Shown piece by piece: positions 18,746-28,525 of a stretch of DNA of 64,000 bases. Under the pieces are notes generated by a model. It worked only from the letters and a program-made list of their open reading frames with translations, did not search any database and was not told the origin of the DNA. Made by a program: the position numbers and the translations under genes. Positions within the stretch are counted from its first letter, which is position 1. Each line of letters starts with the position of its first letter. The stretch is from Gammaproteobacteria bacterium. GTDB taxonomy: Bacteria > Pseudomonadota > Gammaproteobacteria > Pseudomonadales > Cellvibrionaceae. Location: NCBI GenBank assembly GCA_004173475.1, contig SEBU01000005.1, positions 248,001 to 312,000 of the forward strand, written 5' to 3'.

Positions 18746-19936
18746 ATGCGCCTAAAAATTACAATCAAGCTTTGTATAAGCTTTTTACTCGCCAGCATCA
18801 GTTTGCTGAGCCAAGCAGCCGAGCCTCAATTGAATGGGATGGCTGTACATATTGATCTTGGGAAAGAGCAGTTTATTGGTGCGCTCTACACCTCTACTCT
18901 AAGTGACAATCCAGATAAGTTACTTACCAGCAACCAACCCATGCGCATGGAACTGAAAATTGTTGCGCCAGAGGGCATAGCCACGCGTAGATTTAGTCGT
19001 TGGTGGATTGAGGGTATGGCCATCAACAATTCACCCGCTCTTTTGACAGAACAAGCAGACAACATGGTTAAGTTTGACGCCCTTTTTAAAGGGAGATTCG
19101 TAGCAAATGATGAAGTTGCATTCAGCTACGAACCTGGAAAAGGCGTAAACATTACTGTCAATGACGTATTCCTCGGCAACATCGCCGGCGATAAATTTTT
19201 CCCTATGTTGTTGAGAACCTGGATCGGAAAAGTACCTTTGTCCTCAGATTATAAAGACGGCATTTTGAAAAATGGCAAAGTGAGTGAGGATATCAAAAAT
19301 CGTTTCGCTAAACTCAAGCCTAGTGCAGCCCGAATTGCCGAAGTCGCCACCTGGAGCAAACTCAAATCGCCAGCTGATTTAGCTGCGGAGAAAGAAAAAG
19401 AAAAAGAAGCTAAAGAAGCCGCTGCGTTAGCGGCCGCGGCGAAAGCTTCAAGCGCGCAAACATCATCGGCTGATAGCGCAGCAGCCAAGCTAGCGGCGCA
19501 AAAAGCTGAGCAAGCTAAAGCGGAAGCTGCAAAACTTGCTGCGCAGAAAGCGGCTGCGGCTGCGGTGGCTACTACAACCGCACCTGCAACCAGTGCTGAT
19601 GATGAAGACGACGATAAACCCGCACTAACTGCGCAAACTCTATTGGCCCGTCAGTTCTACGTGTCAGATCAACTGAAAAAAATATACGGCAATGTTCGCT
19701 ACCCCAAGAGGGCACTTGAGCGAAATCAAACCGGTAGCGTTCGCGTTGCCATCGTCATTGATCGCAAAGGTAATGTTCTCAAGACGTCTATTGCACAAGC
19801 GTCCGAAGTTGAATCTTTAAACGACGCCGCATTGCAAGCGGTGGGGAAATCAGGCCCTTTCTCAGCGCTTCCCGATGCGATCTCCGGAACTACATTTGAA
19901 TTTACCGCCCCACTTAAATTCACCCTGCAAAATTAA
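18746..19936 (+). CDS. TonB-family C-terminal-domain protein with Ala/Lys/Glu linker
   Basis: 396 residues with an N-terminal signal peptide (about 1-24, ending SQAAEP), so it is secreted or periplasmic rather than anchored like classical TonB. A unique domain of about 180 residues follows, then a low-complexity Ala/Lys/Glu linker (about 208-285). A TonB C-terminal domain closes it (about 305-396: YPKRALERNQTGSVRVAIVIDRKGNVLKTSIAQAS). The role is uncertain: energy transduction would need an anchoring segment that I do not see, so it may be a TonB-like accessory. It is monocistronic. Confidence 0.8.
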   Translation: MRLKITIKLCISFLLASISLLSQAAEPQLNGMAVHIDLGKEQFIGALYTSTLSDNPDKLLTSNQPMRMELKIVAPEGIATRRFSRWWIEGMAINNSPALLTEQADNMVKFDALFKGRFVANDEVAFSYEPGKGVNITVNDVFLGNIAGDKFFPMLLRTWIGKVPLSSDYKDGILKNGKVSEDIKNRFAKLKPSAARIAEVATWSKLKSPADLAAEKEKEKEAKEAAALAAAAKASSAQTSSADSAAAKLAAQKAEQAKAEAAKLAAQKAAAAAVATTTAPATSADDEDDDKPALTAQTLLARQFYVSDQLKKIYGNVRYPKRALERNQTGSVRVAIVIDRKGNVLKTSIAQASEVESLNDAALQAVGKSGPFSALPDAISGTTFEFTAPLKFTLQN

Positions 19937-19955
19937 TTTCTTTCTGACCCAAAAT

Positions 19956-19986
19956 AAAAAAAGCCACTCTTGTGGCTTTTTTTATT
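19956..19986. terminator. Bidirectional intrinsic terminator
   Basis: AAAAAAAGCCAC pairs with GTGGCTTTTTTT over a short loop, between the TonB-like gene and the convergent hypothetical gene at 20002. Confidence 0.85.
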
Positions 19987-20001
19987 TATATCTACAAAAA
20001 A

Positions 20002-20562
20002 CTACAACTTACCTAAATTCTCCAGCCTACGTTGAATAACTTTTTCGATATCGCTTCTTTCCAAATTTGAATGCGAAGTCAATCGATTCACATGTATGCG
20101 ATGTAAATGTAAGCAGGGAATAGAAGCGTCCAGTTCACGCAGGTCGCCTTTCATAAGCACAGGTAGGAACGGACGTTCGGGAGGGCATTGTTGTTGCACT
20201 ATGCGAAGCCCTATTTGCAAAGGCACGGTACGAACTCTTACAGCGCCACTTTTGAATGGAATGCGTAAAAACAGACTTAGCTTTTCTTTAAACATTCCGG
20301 GAATAATTTCCATTCCCGTAGCAGTTACTGCACTTTCTGGAATGCCATTAAAAGTGTCGTGATGGGCGTATGGATTAGGCAATATAACGAGCTTGCGAGC
20401 CTCCTCACGAGGAAAGAATATATTGTAGTTGGTATAGAGTTGTTCAACAGAATTGGAGAATACACAAATTTTGTTTTCAAATCCCATCACAAAATCTATA
20501 GCTCGCTGGCGTTGGCTAAACGCATCAAGATCCCAGACCAGATCGTTATTATCTGTTTTCAT
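20002..20562 (-). CDS. Hypothetical protein, 186 residues
   Basis: I do not recognise this family. The likely start is the ATG at 20562 (MKTDNNDLVWDLDAFSQRQRAIDFV); a start at 20574 would add four residues. No signal peptide or transmembrane segment is evident. The middle has basic beta-like stretches (KSGAVRVRTVPLQIGLRIV) and the C-terminus is helical and charged. It is upstream of nothing obvious, reading leftward after prfC with an 81-base gap, so read-through from prfC is possible. Confidence 0.6.
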   Translation of the reverse strand: MKTDNNDLVWDLDAFSQRQRAIDFVMGFENKICVFSNSVEQLYTNYNIFFPREEARKLVILPNPYAHHDTFNGIPESAVTATGMEIIPGMFKEKLSLFLRIPFKSGAVRVRTVPLQIGLRIVQQQCPPERPFLPVLMKGDLRELDASIPCLHLHRIHVNRLTSHSNLERSDIEKVIQRRLENLGKL

Positions 20563-20643
20563 ACCTGGCCTCAATTATAACCTTCCGCCGACAGCAAGCA
20601 TTCAGGTCTGAATTGGCGCGTTGAACGCGCCGTTATTTTTACA

Positions 20644-22221
20644 TTAATGCTCGCGTGTTGCCCTGAAAATAATATCTGGATGACGTTCTTGCGTTAAGGA
20701 TAAATTAACGCGTGACGGGGCCAAATAAGTCAAATGACCACCCCCATCAAGCGCAAGGTTTTCAGTACATTTGCGTTTGAACTCTTCGAGTTTTTTCGTA
20801 TCAGTACAATCGCACCAGCGCGCGGTGGTGACGTTCACCGGTTCATACACCGCTTCAACCTTATATTCATCTTTTAGACGATAAGCGACAACCTCAAACT
20901 GCAACACACCTACAGCGCCGACAACAATGTCATTGTTGTTTACTGGAAAGAATACTTGCGTTGAACCCTCTTCGGATAATTGCTGCAGGCCTTTTTGCAA
21001 TTGCTTCATTTTCAACGGATCTTTCAAACGTATACGGCGAAAAAGTTCAGGGGCAAAATGCGGAATGCCGGTAAATTTTAATTCTTCACCTTCAGTAAAC
21101 GTATCACCAATCTGAATGGTGCCGTGATTATGCAAACCAATAATATCGCCAGCTAGCGCTTCTTCTACCGCGCTGCGATCGCCAGCCATAAACGTCACCG
21201 CATCAGCAATTTTAATTTCTTTGCCAATCCGAACATGTTTCATTTTCATGCCTTGTTGATACACGCCGGAACAAACACGCATGAAAGCAATACGATCGCG
21301 ATGCTTGGGGTCCATATTGGCCTGGATCTTAAAAATAAACCCACTGAACTTTTCTTCACTTGCTTCAACCACACGTTCCTTGGCTGCGCGACTACGCGGT
21401 GTAGGCGCCCACTCAACGAAACCATCCAACATTTCACGCACACCAAAATTGCCTAATGCAGTACCAAAAAATACGGGGGTCATGCGACCCGCCAAATATT
21501 CTTCCAAATCAAATTGGTTAGTGGCGCCGCGTACAAAATCAATTTCTTCACGAACATCTTCTGCGTAGCTGCCAAGCAATTTGGTTGCTTCATCGCTGTC
21601 CAAACCTTTGATCTGTACATCATCAGGAATTGTGTGGCCTTGGCCGTGCTGATAAACATGAATAACGTCAGTGTAAAAATTATAAACACCAACAAATTCT
21701 TTACCGCTACCCAATGGCCAATTGATCGGTGCCGCACTAATTTTTAATACGCTTTCAATTTCGTCGAGTAATTCAACTGTGGGGCGACTTTCGCGATCCA
21801 TTTTATTAATAAAAGTTAAAATCGGCGTATCGCGCAAGCGGCATACTTCCATTAACTTTATGGTGCGATCTTCTACACCTTTTGCGCCGTCAATCATCAT
21901 TAATACTGAATCTACTGCCGTTAATGTGCGATAAGTATCTTCAGAGAAATCTTCGTGACCGGGGGTGTCCAGCAAATTAACAATGCGACCCTTGTAAGGA
22001 AATTGCATGACCGATGAGGTCACCGAAATTCCACGCTCTTGCTCCATGCTCATCCAATCGGATTTGGCATGAGGCCCGCGCTTACCCTTTACAGAACCCG
22101 CTAGTTGAATAGCGTTACCCCATAGCAATAACTTTTCAGTAACGGTTGTTTTACCCGCATCCGGGTGGGAAATAATGGCGAAGGTGCGACGTTTGGCAAG
22201 TTCGGTTTTTACATTAATCAT
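20644..22221 (-). CDS. prfC: Peptide chain release factor 3
   Basis: RF3, a ribosome-dependent GTPase that recycles RF1/RF2 after termination; 525 residues, normal length. GTPase motifs are complete: G1 [16 protein letters not shown] (about 17-32), G2 region [15 protein letters not shown]3 [16 protein letters not shown] (about 89-104) and G4 NKMDRESR (about 144-151). Domain II and III signatures follow ([22 protein letters not shown]). A GGCGCGT/ACGCGCC inverted repeat lies at 20615-20631 just beyond the stop. Confidence 0.96.
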   Translation of the reverse strand: MINVKTELAKRRTFAIISHPDAGKTTVTEKLLLWGNAIQLAGSVKGKRGPHAKSDWMSMEQERGISVTSSVMQFPYKGRIVNLLDTPGHEDFSEDTYRTLTAVDSVLMMIDGAKGVEDRTIKLMEVCRLRDTPILTFINKMDRESRPTVELLDEIESVLKISAAPINWPLGSGKEFVGVYNFYTDVIHVYQHGQGHTIPDDVQIKGLDSDEATKLLGSYAEDVREEIDFVRGATNQFDLEEYLAGRMTPVFFGTALGNFGVREMLDGFVEWAPTPRSRAAKERVVEASEEKFSGFIFKIQANMDPKHRDRIAFMRVCSGVYQQGMKMKHVRIGKEIKIADAVTFMAGDRSAVEEALAGDIIGLHNHGTIQIGDTFTEGEELKFTGIPHFAPELFRRIRLKDPLKMKQLQKGLQQLSEEGSTQVFFPVNNNDIVVGAVGVLQFEVVAYRLKDEYKVEAVYEPVNVTTARWCDCTDTKKLEEFKRKCTENLALDGGGHLTYLAPSRVNLSLTQERHPDIIFRATREH

Positions 22222-22336
22222 GGTGTTCTGCTTGATGAGTCGAAATGGGTATAGGTTTTGGTGGGAACGAAGGGCGGCGATTATAGCCTAGTCAGTCTTG
22301 CTGCGGGAATGAAGAGAGACGAAGACGGATAAGATG

Positions 22337-22372
22337 TAAAAATGCCGCTTCAACACAAGTTCAAGCGGCATT
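22337..22372 (-). terminator. Intrinsic terminator after motB
   Basis: Read on the minus strand, AATGCCGCTT pairs with AAGCGGCATT and is followed by a T-run, 20 bases past the motB stop. Confidence 0.85.
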
Positions 22373-22392
22373 GAAAAGTAAACTTGATTCAC

Positions 22393-23388
22393 TTAACGAG
22401 CAGCATCAATCGCTGCATCTATTTCTTTTTGAGTCATGATGTGCGGCTTGGGTTCGCTTTCAGCACCGGTCGGATTCACCAGGTCGCTGGAGTTCAACCC
22501 TGTACCGCCATTACTCAGGGCTTCGGCGACTGCTTTTTTCAACACGATGATAGCTATACGCCTATTAATAGGTGCGTCCGGCTTATCCGCAACCAGAGGC
22601 GCCGCCGATCCCATTCCTTGTACTGTGACTACTTTGCCTTCAGGGAATCCACCCTGTAAAAGCGCGCGGCGAGCCGAATTAGCGCGATCAGCTGAAAGCT
22701 CCCAATTGGTATAGGTCGCCCCTGCGCCGTAGGAGGTTGAATCCGTATGGCCCGTTACACTTATTTTGTTTTGAACCTTGTCGAGGAGTGGCGCTAATGA
22801 ATTTAATACATCTTCGATGTAAGGCTTCATGCGCGCACTGCCTACATCAAAACCTGGGCGCTGATCTTTATCCACAATTTGAATTCGCAAACCCAGTGCA
22901 GTTAAATCAATTAAAATCTGATCTTTTACTTGCTGGAAAATCGGGTCTTTATTAATTTCCTCGCGCACTTGTTCCTGTAATTTTTCCAACTGTTCTTTTT
23001 CGATTCGTTCCAACTCTTTTTTTAATTTTGCCTCAGAAATTTGTTCGGCATTTTGTGTTTGGGTATTTTGTTCCGAATTATCCTTATCACTTTTTTCCTC
23101 AGTCGTAGGTTCTTCAGAATGGGATTCAACTTGCGGTTGTTCAGCATTGATAAGCCCTGGATTAGAGCCGCCCTCGCCTATCGCATACTCGCTGCCAGGA
23201 TCATTAAAATAGCCGGAAATGGCTTTTTGTTCTTCCTTCGAAGTGCTTCCCAACAGCCACATCAACATAAAAAAGGCCATCATCGCCGTCATAAAATCGG
23301 CCAGGGCCACTTTCCAACCACCGCCGTGATGGCCGTGACCGTGCCCTTTTTTCTTAATGATGATGATCTGTTGCGTGCCCTTTTCCAT
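22393..23388 (-). CDS. motB: Flagellar motor stator protein MotB
   Basis: 331 residues. A cytoplasmic His/Gly/Lys-rich N-terminus leads to a single membrane helix (ADFMTAMMAFFMLMWLLG, about 30-47) carrying the proton-conducting Asp31. A charged, low-complexity Glu/Lys linker spans about 75-150. The C-terminal OmpA-like peptidoglycan-binding domain contains ISVTGHTDSTSYGAGATYTNWELSADRANSARRALL (about 209-244). It forms the stator with MotA. It follows motA by 12 bases in an operon. Confidence 0.94.
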   Translation of the reverse strand: MEKGTQQIIIIKKKGHGHGHHGGGWKVALADFMTAMMAFFMLMWLLGSTSKEEQKAISGYFNDPGSEYAIGEGGSNPGLINAEQPQVESHSEEPTTEEKSDKDNSEQNTQTQNAEQISEAKLKKELERIEKEQLEKLQEQVREEINKDPIFQQVKDQILIDLTALGLRIQIVDKDQRPGFDVGSARMKPYIEDVLNSLAPLLDKVQNKISVTGHTDSTSYGAGATYTNWELSADRANSARRALLQGGFPEGKVVTVQGMGSAAPLVADKPDAPINRRIAIIVLKKAVAEALSNGGTGLNSSDLVNPTGAESEPKPHIMTQKEIDAAIDAAR

Positions 23389-23400
23389 GCTTAGTCTGCC

Positions 23401-24255
23401 CTATCGTTTCGCACGGTATTGTTCTTCCAACTCTTTGAAGCTGGGGCGCACGCTGTGGTACAACACTTTACGGCCAAACTCGACTGCAATTTGCGGTGGA
23501 ACGCCGTTCATAGAAGCAACGAGACAAGCTTTAATGCACGTGTAGAAATGTGCTTCATCGCGATTTTTGTGACTCAAATACATGCCGAACGGACCAATAA
23601 AACCGTACGCAAACAAAATACCTAATAAGGTTCCCACCAACGCGGCTGCAACGTGGTGACCCAACACTTCTGGTGGGCCGCCAAGGCTACCCATGGTGAT
23701 CACGATACCCAATACCGCCGCAACAATACCGAAACCCGGCAAGCCATCAGCCGCGCCGGTAATCGCGCTGGGGATTAATGCTTGCTCTTGATGATGCCCT
23801 TCCAGCTCTTGATCGATTAACGCTTCCAACTCATGAGGCGCCATGTTACCCGCCACCATAATGCGCAAGTAATCACAGATAAATTCAACCGCATGATGAT
23901 CTTTAAGTATTAACGGATAATTAGAAAATATCGGGCTACTTTCAGGTTCTTCTATGTCGCCTTCAATTGCCATAAGGCCTTCGCGACGGGTTTTATTGAA
24001 GATGTCATAAAGCAAGGTGAGCAAATCGAGATAAAGTTGTTTTTTATATTTGGATGGCGTCATCAATGCGCCAGCTGATTTGACGACACCTATAGTGACC
24101 GCCATAGGATTACCGATGATCATAGCGCCCAAAGATGCGCCACAAATAATCAGGACCTCAATGGGCTGAAAGAGCGCCATCACTTTGCCGCCCGCAAGCA
24201 TGAAGCCCCCGACAACACAGCCGAATATAACAATAATGCCGAGAATGATATTCAC
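23401..24255 (-). CDS. motA: Flagellar motor stator protein MotA
   Basis: 284 residues when started at the GTG at 24255. I prefer this start because GGGGAG lies seven bases upstream and the product begins (V/M)NIILGIIVIFGCVVGGFMLAGG, the usual MotA N-terminus; the open frame runs upstream to 24402 but that extension looks non-coding. Four transmembrane segments are present, with ADGLPGFGIVAAVLGIVITMGSLGGPPEVLGHHVAAALVGTLLGILFAYG carrying the channel prolines of helices 3-4. Normal length. Confidence 0.93.
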   Translation of the reverse strand: MNIILGIIVIFGCVVGGFMLAGGKVMALFQPIEVLIICGASLGAMIIGNPMAVTIGVVKSAGALMTPSKYKKQLYLDLLTLLYDIFNKTRREGLMAIEGDIEEPESSPIFSNYPLILKDHHAVEFICDYLRIMVAGNMAPHELEALIDQELEGHHQEQALIPSAITGAADGLPGFGIVAAVLGIVITMGSLGGPPEVLGHHVAAALVGTLLGILFAYGFIGPFGMYLSHKNRDEAHFYTCIKACLVASMNGVPPQIAVEFGRKVLYHSVRPSFKELEEQYRAKR

Positions 24256-24536
24256 GCAAACTCCCCTGATCAGTCTTCTTAGCGCGTAGTTCGCTTTGAG
24301 TATAGGTTGTATCGCTTGAGGTTCAAGGCGAAAACTTTGACTGATCAAAGTGGCATCAAAAGCAACGAAAATACCGGCTGTGTTTGCATGCTTTTTCGCC
24401 AATTATTGCCAGGAAAGTTATTGTTCAAATTTTGAGGATTTTATTTGCAATAAATTTTATAGTGCCAGCAGATAAGCCAATCAACTACCGCAGCCTCTCA
24501 CCTCACTCAAACATTGCAACTTGCGAAGCTAACATT

Positions 24537-24854
24537 ATGAAAGACGTATTAAAAATTTCAGATCTTGATTCAGAAACACAAACGCAGCTTGAAGCAGCTG
24601 CATTCAGGCGATTGATCGAGCATTTAAACACTCGCACTGATGTGCAAAATATTGATTTAATGAACCTGGCCGGTTTTTGTCGCAACTGTTTAAGCAAATG
24701 GTACGTAGCGGCGGCGGACGAGAAAAATATTTCTGTGGATTACGAAAATGCACGCGAACGCGTGTATGGAATGACCTATGAGGAATGGAAAAATAAGTAT
24801 CAAACGCCTGCTTCGCCAAAACAGGTTGAAGCATTTAATCAAAAAAAGGATTAA
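24537..24854 (+). CDS. DUF1244 family protein
   Basis: 105 residues, cytoplasmic, function unknown. The family signature is clear: AAAFRRLIEHLNTRTDVQNIDLMNLAGFCRNCLSKWYVAAADEK (about 21-64) with paired cysteines in FCRNCL, then ARERVYGMTYEEWKNKYQ. The ATG at 24537 is chosen because the frame upstream of it does not resemble the family. A strong bidirectional terminator follows. Confidence 0.9.
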   Translation: MKDVLKISDLDSETQTQLEAAAFRRLIEHLNTRTDVQNIDLMNLAGFCRNCLSKWYVAAADEKNISVDYENARERVYGMTYEEWKNKYQTPASPKQVEAFNQKKD

Positions 24855-24894
24855 TGATTTTACTGCGTTAAAAACACATTTGAAACTTTTAACC

Positions 24895-24931
24895 AATCAG
24901 CTAAATTTTTTCTTATAAAATTTAGCTGATT
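24895..24931. terminator. Bidirectional hairpin terminator
   Basis: A perfect 15-base inverted repeat (AATCAGCTAAATTTT / AAAATTTAGCTGATT) with a seven-base loop lies between the convergent DUF1244 and beta-propeller genes. Confidence 0.8.
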
Positions 24932-24932
24932 A

Positions 24933-25781
24933 TTAATTTCCACTTACTTTGTAGGCAGTGACAGAGTTTTTGGAAAAATTTGGAACGAACAATGTTTGTG
25001 ATTCAGTATCGTAAGCAATGTCTGCCGTATTGATCCCTTCTTTCTGGCTGTCCAACAGTAAATTAATTTTTCCATCCAGGTGAACGTAGTAAATTAAACC
25101 TGCCCAGCAAGATACTATAAAGTCTCCCTTGGACGCGGACTCTACCCCATCAATCCCCTGTGCAAAACCACTGGCAACTTCGAGTTTATTTTTGTTTTTG
25201 TCGACCAAATACAAATGAGTTCCTGCGCCAACAATGACATGTGTACCCACGGACTTCAGACCATTAGCACTGTCCATCTTGGTGACATAATCATCGAGCA
25301 CATCATTTTGGTAGCGATGAACTTTTCCGGTTTTGGTGTCTGAAATATAAATAACACCTTTCGAATCCACTGTGATGTCATTTAAAAATTGTGCATCTGG
25401 GATCATCACTTTCTTTTCAATCGCACCGGATTTTATGTTGATGATAACGAGTTCACTAATATCAGACACATAGAGTTTCCCGTCAAAAGCGGCCATTCCC
25501 TTTGGAGCGTTTAAACCTGTAACCCAATCTTTATCCGTAATATCACCATCAAGATTCATTTTGGCGATACCACCCTTACCGTCTGTTGCGCTGGCATCAC
25601 CATCGATTTGCGACACGAAGAGCAAATTTGTTCTTCCGCTTCGATAAATAAGCACAGATTCAGGCACACTCAGTCCTTCCGTCAGCCACAACTTTTCCAA
25701 TGCTGGTTGGGCGTGCGAAGGGAATACAACGAAAAGTGAGCATAAAAAAAACGTTAATTTTATATTTTTAATATATAACAT
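24933..25781 (-). CDS. Secreted SMP-30/NHL-type beta-propeller protein
   Basis: 282 residues with a signal peptide (about 1-24, ending SHA). The rest consists of repeated beta-propeller blades with NHL/SMP-30-like character: GGIAKMNLDGDI, GLNAPKGMAAFDGKLYVSDISELVII, LNDITVDSKGVIYISDTKTGKVHRYQNDVL and GVESASKGDFIVSCWAGLIYYVHLDGKI. These resemble gluconolactonase-like ATP/GTP-independent propellers. Enzymatic activity is not shown; a binding or lactonase role is possible. Probably periplasmic. Confidence 0.75.
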   Translation of the reverse strand: MLYIKNIKLTFFLCSLFVVFPSHAQPALEKLWLTEGLSVPESVLIYRSGRTNLLFVSQIDGDASATDGKGGIAKMNLDGDITDKDWVTGLNAPKGMAAFDGKLYVSDISELVIINIKSGAIEKKVMIPDAQFLNDITVDSKGVIYISDTKTGKVHRYQNDVLDDYVTKMDSANGLKSVGTHVIVGAGTHLYLVDKNKNKLEVASGFAQGIDGVESASKGDFIVSCWAGLIYYVHLDGKINLLLDSQKEGINTADIAYDTESQTLFVPNFSKNSVTAYKVSGN

Positions 25782-26013
25782 GATCGAGACCTCATTTTCA
25801 CTGCGAAATATGTCAAGATTAATTAGAGTCTAGCTGAGACAGTTCGGATTTACATTAGCTTTTACAAATTAATACTTATGCAATTTAATGCCCAAAACGC
25901 TCGAATTGCCTGTACGTTAGAACTGAAATTTATGGCTCAAATAACGAATTATTTATGTCAACGGTTACAATCCCAACAATTATTTTATTCACACATAGTG
26001 ACGGAGATATTTA

Positions 26014-27159
26014 ATGGCTACTGCTCTTGTTAACGGGATTGTATTTACAAGCGAGCATTGGCTTACAAACCAGGCTGTTGTCATTGACGAGGACAAGATT
26101 ACTGCTGTGTGCCCAGCAAATGATTTACCGTCACAAGTGGCCAATACGATTGATTTAAAACAACAGCGTTTAGTTCCCGGATTTATCGATACTCAAGTAA
26201 ATGGCGGAGGTGGAGCGTTGTTTAACGATGCACCTACGCTCGAAACGCTACGCATAATAAGCGAGGCCCATCGCGCATTTGGTACGACAGGTTTTTATCC
26301 CACCTTAATCAGTGACAATCTGGAAGTTATGCAAGCTGGGATCACAGCAGTGAAGCAGGCCATTAAAAAAAAGGTGCCAGGCGTTTTGGGTATTCATTTG
26401 GAAGGTCCGTTTTTAAATCCCGAACGCAAGGGCGTTCACGATGCATCGAAATTTAAAATTATTGACGAATCTGCTTTTCAAATACTAACGTCGCTGGATA
26501 TTGGAAAAACATTAATCACCTTAGCACCTGAATTGACGACTCCTGAGATGATAAAACGCCTAATCAATGCAGGCGTCATTGTGTCTGCTGGTCATAGTGC
26601 TGCGACTTACGAACAAACGAAAATCGCCCTTGCTTCGGGACTAACTAGTTTCACGCATCTATTCAATGCCATGACGCCATTCACCAGCCGCGAACCGGGT
26701 ATGGTCGGTGCTGCGTTAGAGGATAAAAATTCCTGGTGCGGAATTATTGCGGATGGTTTTCACGTTCATCCCGCAAGTTTGAAAATTGCTTATCAAGCTA
26801 AAACGCGCGGCAAAATAATTTTAGTCACCGATGCTATGCCGAGTGTAGGCGCAATCAATAAAAATTTTATGCTTAACGGCGAATTAATTCGCTACGACAA
26901 TGGCAAATTAACAACCGCTACAGGCACACTCGCCGGTTCTGACTTAACCATGATATCCACTGTTACCAATGCAATAAGTTTTTTGGATATCACTCTGGAC
27001 GAAGCAATTCGTATGGCAAGCACTTACCCGGCAGCCATGATGGGTGAAAAATACCTAGGTGAAATTAAAGCGGGTTATACAGCAAGCATGATTTTAATAG
27101 ATGATCAAAATCGCGTAACTCGCAGCTGGGTTAATGGCAGGGAACTTACAGAGAATTAA
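26014..27159 (+). CDS. nagA: N-acetylglucosamine-6-phosphate deacetylase
   Basis: Hydrolyses GlcNAc-6-phosphate to glucosamine-6-phosphate and acetate, in amino-sugar or chitin catabolism. 381 residues, normal. Amidohydrolase motifs: VPGFIDTQVNGGGGALFND (about 55-73), GIHLEGPFLNPERKGVHD (about 127-144, metal-binding Glu), VSAGHSAATYEQ (metal His), FTHLFNAMTPFTSREPGMVGAAL (about 213-235), LVTDAMPSVGA (catalytic Asp) and TGTLAGSDLTM. GGAGA precedes the ATG. It stands alone without nagB or a transporter in the window. Confidence 0.95.
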   Translation: MATALVNGIVFTSEHWLTNQAVVIDEDKITAVCPANDLPSQVANTIDLKQQRLVPGFIDTQVNGGGGALFNDAPTLETLRIISEAHRAFGTTGFYPTLISDNLEVMQAGITAVKQAIKKKVPGVLGIHLEGPFLNPERKGVHDASKFKIIDESAFQILTSLDIGKTLITLAPELTTPEMIKRLINAGVIVSAGHSAATYEQTKIALASGLTSFTHLFNAMTPFTSREPGMVGAALEDKNSWCGIIADGFHVHPASLKIAYQAKTRGKIILVTDAMPSVGAINKNFMLNGELIRYDNGKLTTATGTLAGSDLTMISTVTNAISFLDITLDEAIRMASTYPAAMMGEKYLGEIKAGYTASMILIDDQNRVTRSWVNGRELTEN

Positions 27160-27402
27160 ACATTCACGTAGGTCATCTAACTATAAGGTTACCCGTGTAG
27201 CCAAGGATTGAGCTGCAACAAAAAATTTCCATCCTTGAATCCAAATCATCAATCGTCCCATCTAAGTTAGTAACCCCGTTCACTTGAAGCATCAAATGGA
27301 TATGCTGGGGCTTTAAATTTTCTTCTTCCAAGCTCTTGCATGTTCGAGTGTTAGATTTTTCCACCGGACTCAACAACATAGAGATATCTATCAGGATTTA
27401 TC

Positions 27403-28521
27403 ATGCCAAAGAAATCACTAATCACATTTAGTCTAATTGCCCTACTGGCCGGCTGCGGTGGTAAAACGAGTGATAAACCCGCTGAGGCCAAGTTGCCTAT
27501 TCTTGTGATTCAGGAAGATTTGGTGCGCATTTCCCCGGGCCGCATCGCACACGGGCCGATTATTTCGGGTTCACTTCAAGCGAAAAAGCAGGCCGATCTG
27601 CGCGCAGAAGTCTCAGCCATTGTGCTGCAGGTTTTCAAAGATAACGGCGATAAAGTTCAGAAAGGCGATTTACTGGTTCGCCTGGATGACACCGCATTTC
27701 GGCAAGCATTGAATTCGGCACAGGAAGCAGAACGCGCGGCCCAACAAAGTTTTGATCAGGCGGAGCGTCAATTCAATCGCTTAAAAACGTTATCAGTCAG
27801 TGGTGCTGTATCGACCCAGGCGAAAGAGGATGCCGAATTGCGTCGCAATACTGCACAAAGTGATCTCGCTGCGGCGCACACTCGGGTGGTGCAAGACGCT
27901 CAACAATTAGCACGTACTGAAGTGCGCGCGCCCTTCGCCGGGATCGTGGGCAAACGCGAAGTATCTAATGGCGATACCGCACAAATTGGTAAAGCGCTGC
28001 TTAAAGTGATTGATCCTGCCAGCATGCGCTTCGAAGGTTTTGTGCCTGCCGACCAAATCCGGGAAGTTCACGTTGGTCAGCTGGTGAACTTTTATATCAA
28101 CGGCAGCCGAGAACATGCCTTCGAAGGTCGCATTGAAGGCATCAGCCCCGTTGCAGATGCAACCACCCGCCAGGTTGGCGTACATGTCGCACTTGAAGGT
28201 AACGAAAATCTAACCGTTGGGCTCTTCGCAGAAGGCCGGGTGCAAAGTGATGTTAAACAGGGGCTCAGCATTCCCGAATCGAGTCTTGTGCAACAAGGCG
28301 ATCATGCTTTTGTTTGGCGTGTTCAGAACGGCGTGCTCAACAAAGTTGAAATTATGCTTGGCCAGCGCGATGTAAAATCTGGCGATTACGCTATCAATTC
28401 TGGCTTAGCCGAGGGCGACCATATTATTCGCCACCCGCGCGGAGCCTTGATTGACGGTGCGAAAGTCACTATGGAAAAAGTCGCCTCGGCTTCTACCACA
28501 ACGAATAAGAAGGAAGGATAA
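27403..28521 (+). CDS. RND efflux periplasmic adaptor (MFP) lipoprotein
   Basis: 372 residues linking an RND pump to an outer-membrane channel. Lipoprotein signal with lipobox LAGC (about 1-18), then barrel-sandwich halves (ADLRAEVSAIVLQVFKDNGDKVQKGDLLVRLDD and TEVRAPFAGIVGKREVSNGDTAQIGKALLKVIDP) flanking a coiled-coil hairpin rich in Gln/Ala (about 100-165). A beta-barrel and membrane-proximal domain complete it. Four bases separate it from the pump gene. Confidence 0.92.
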   Translation: MPKKSLITFSLIALLAGCGGKTSDKPAEAKLPILVIQEDLVRISPGRIAHGPIISGSLQAKKQADLRAEVSAIVLQVFKDNGDKVQKGDLLVRLDDTAFRQALNSAQEAERAAQQSFDQAERQFNRLKTLSVSGAVSTQAKEDAELRRNTAQSDLAAAHTRVVQDAQQLARTEVRAPFAGIVGKREVSNGDTAQIGKALLKVIDPASMRFEGFVPADQIREVHVGQLVNFYINGSREHAFEGRIEGISPVADATTRQVGVHVALEGNENLTVGLFAEGRVQSDVKQGLSIPESSLVQQGDHAFVWRVQNGVLNKVEIMLGQRDVKSGDYAINSGLAEGDHIIRHPRGALIDGAKVTMEKVASASTTTNKKEG

Positions 28522-28525
28522 AACC

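Noticed and set aside
28451-28525. N-terminal extension of the RND pump gene
   Set aside because: It lies in the adaptor gene and the encoded residues do not fit the conserved first helix.
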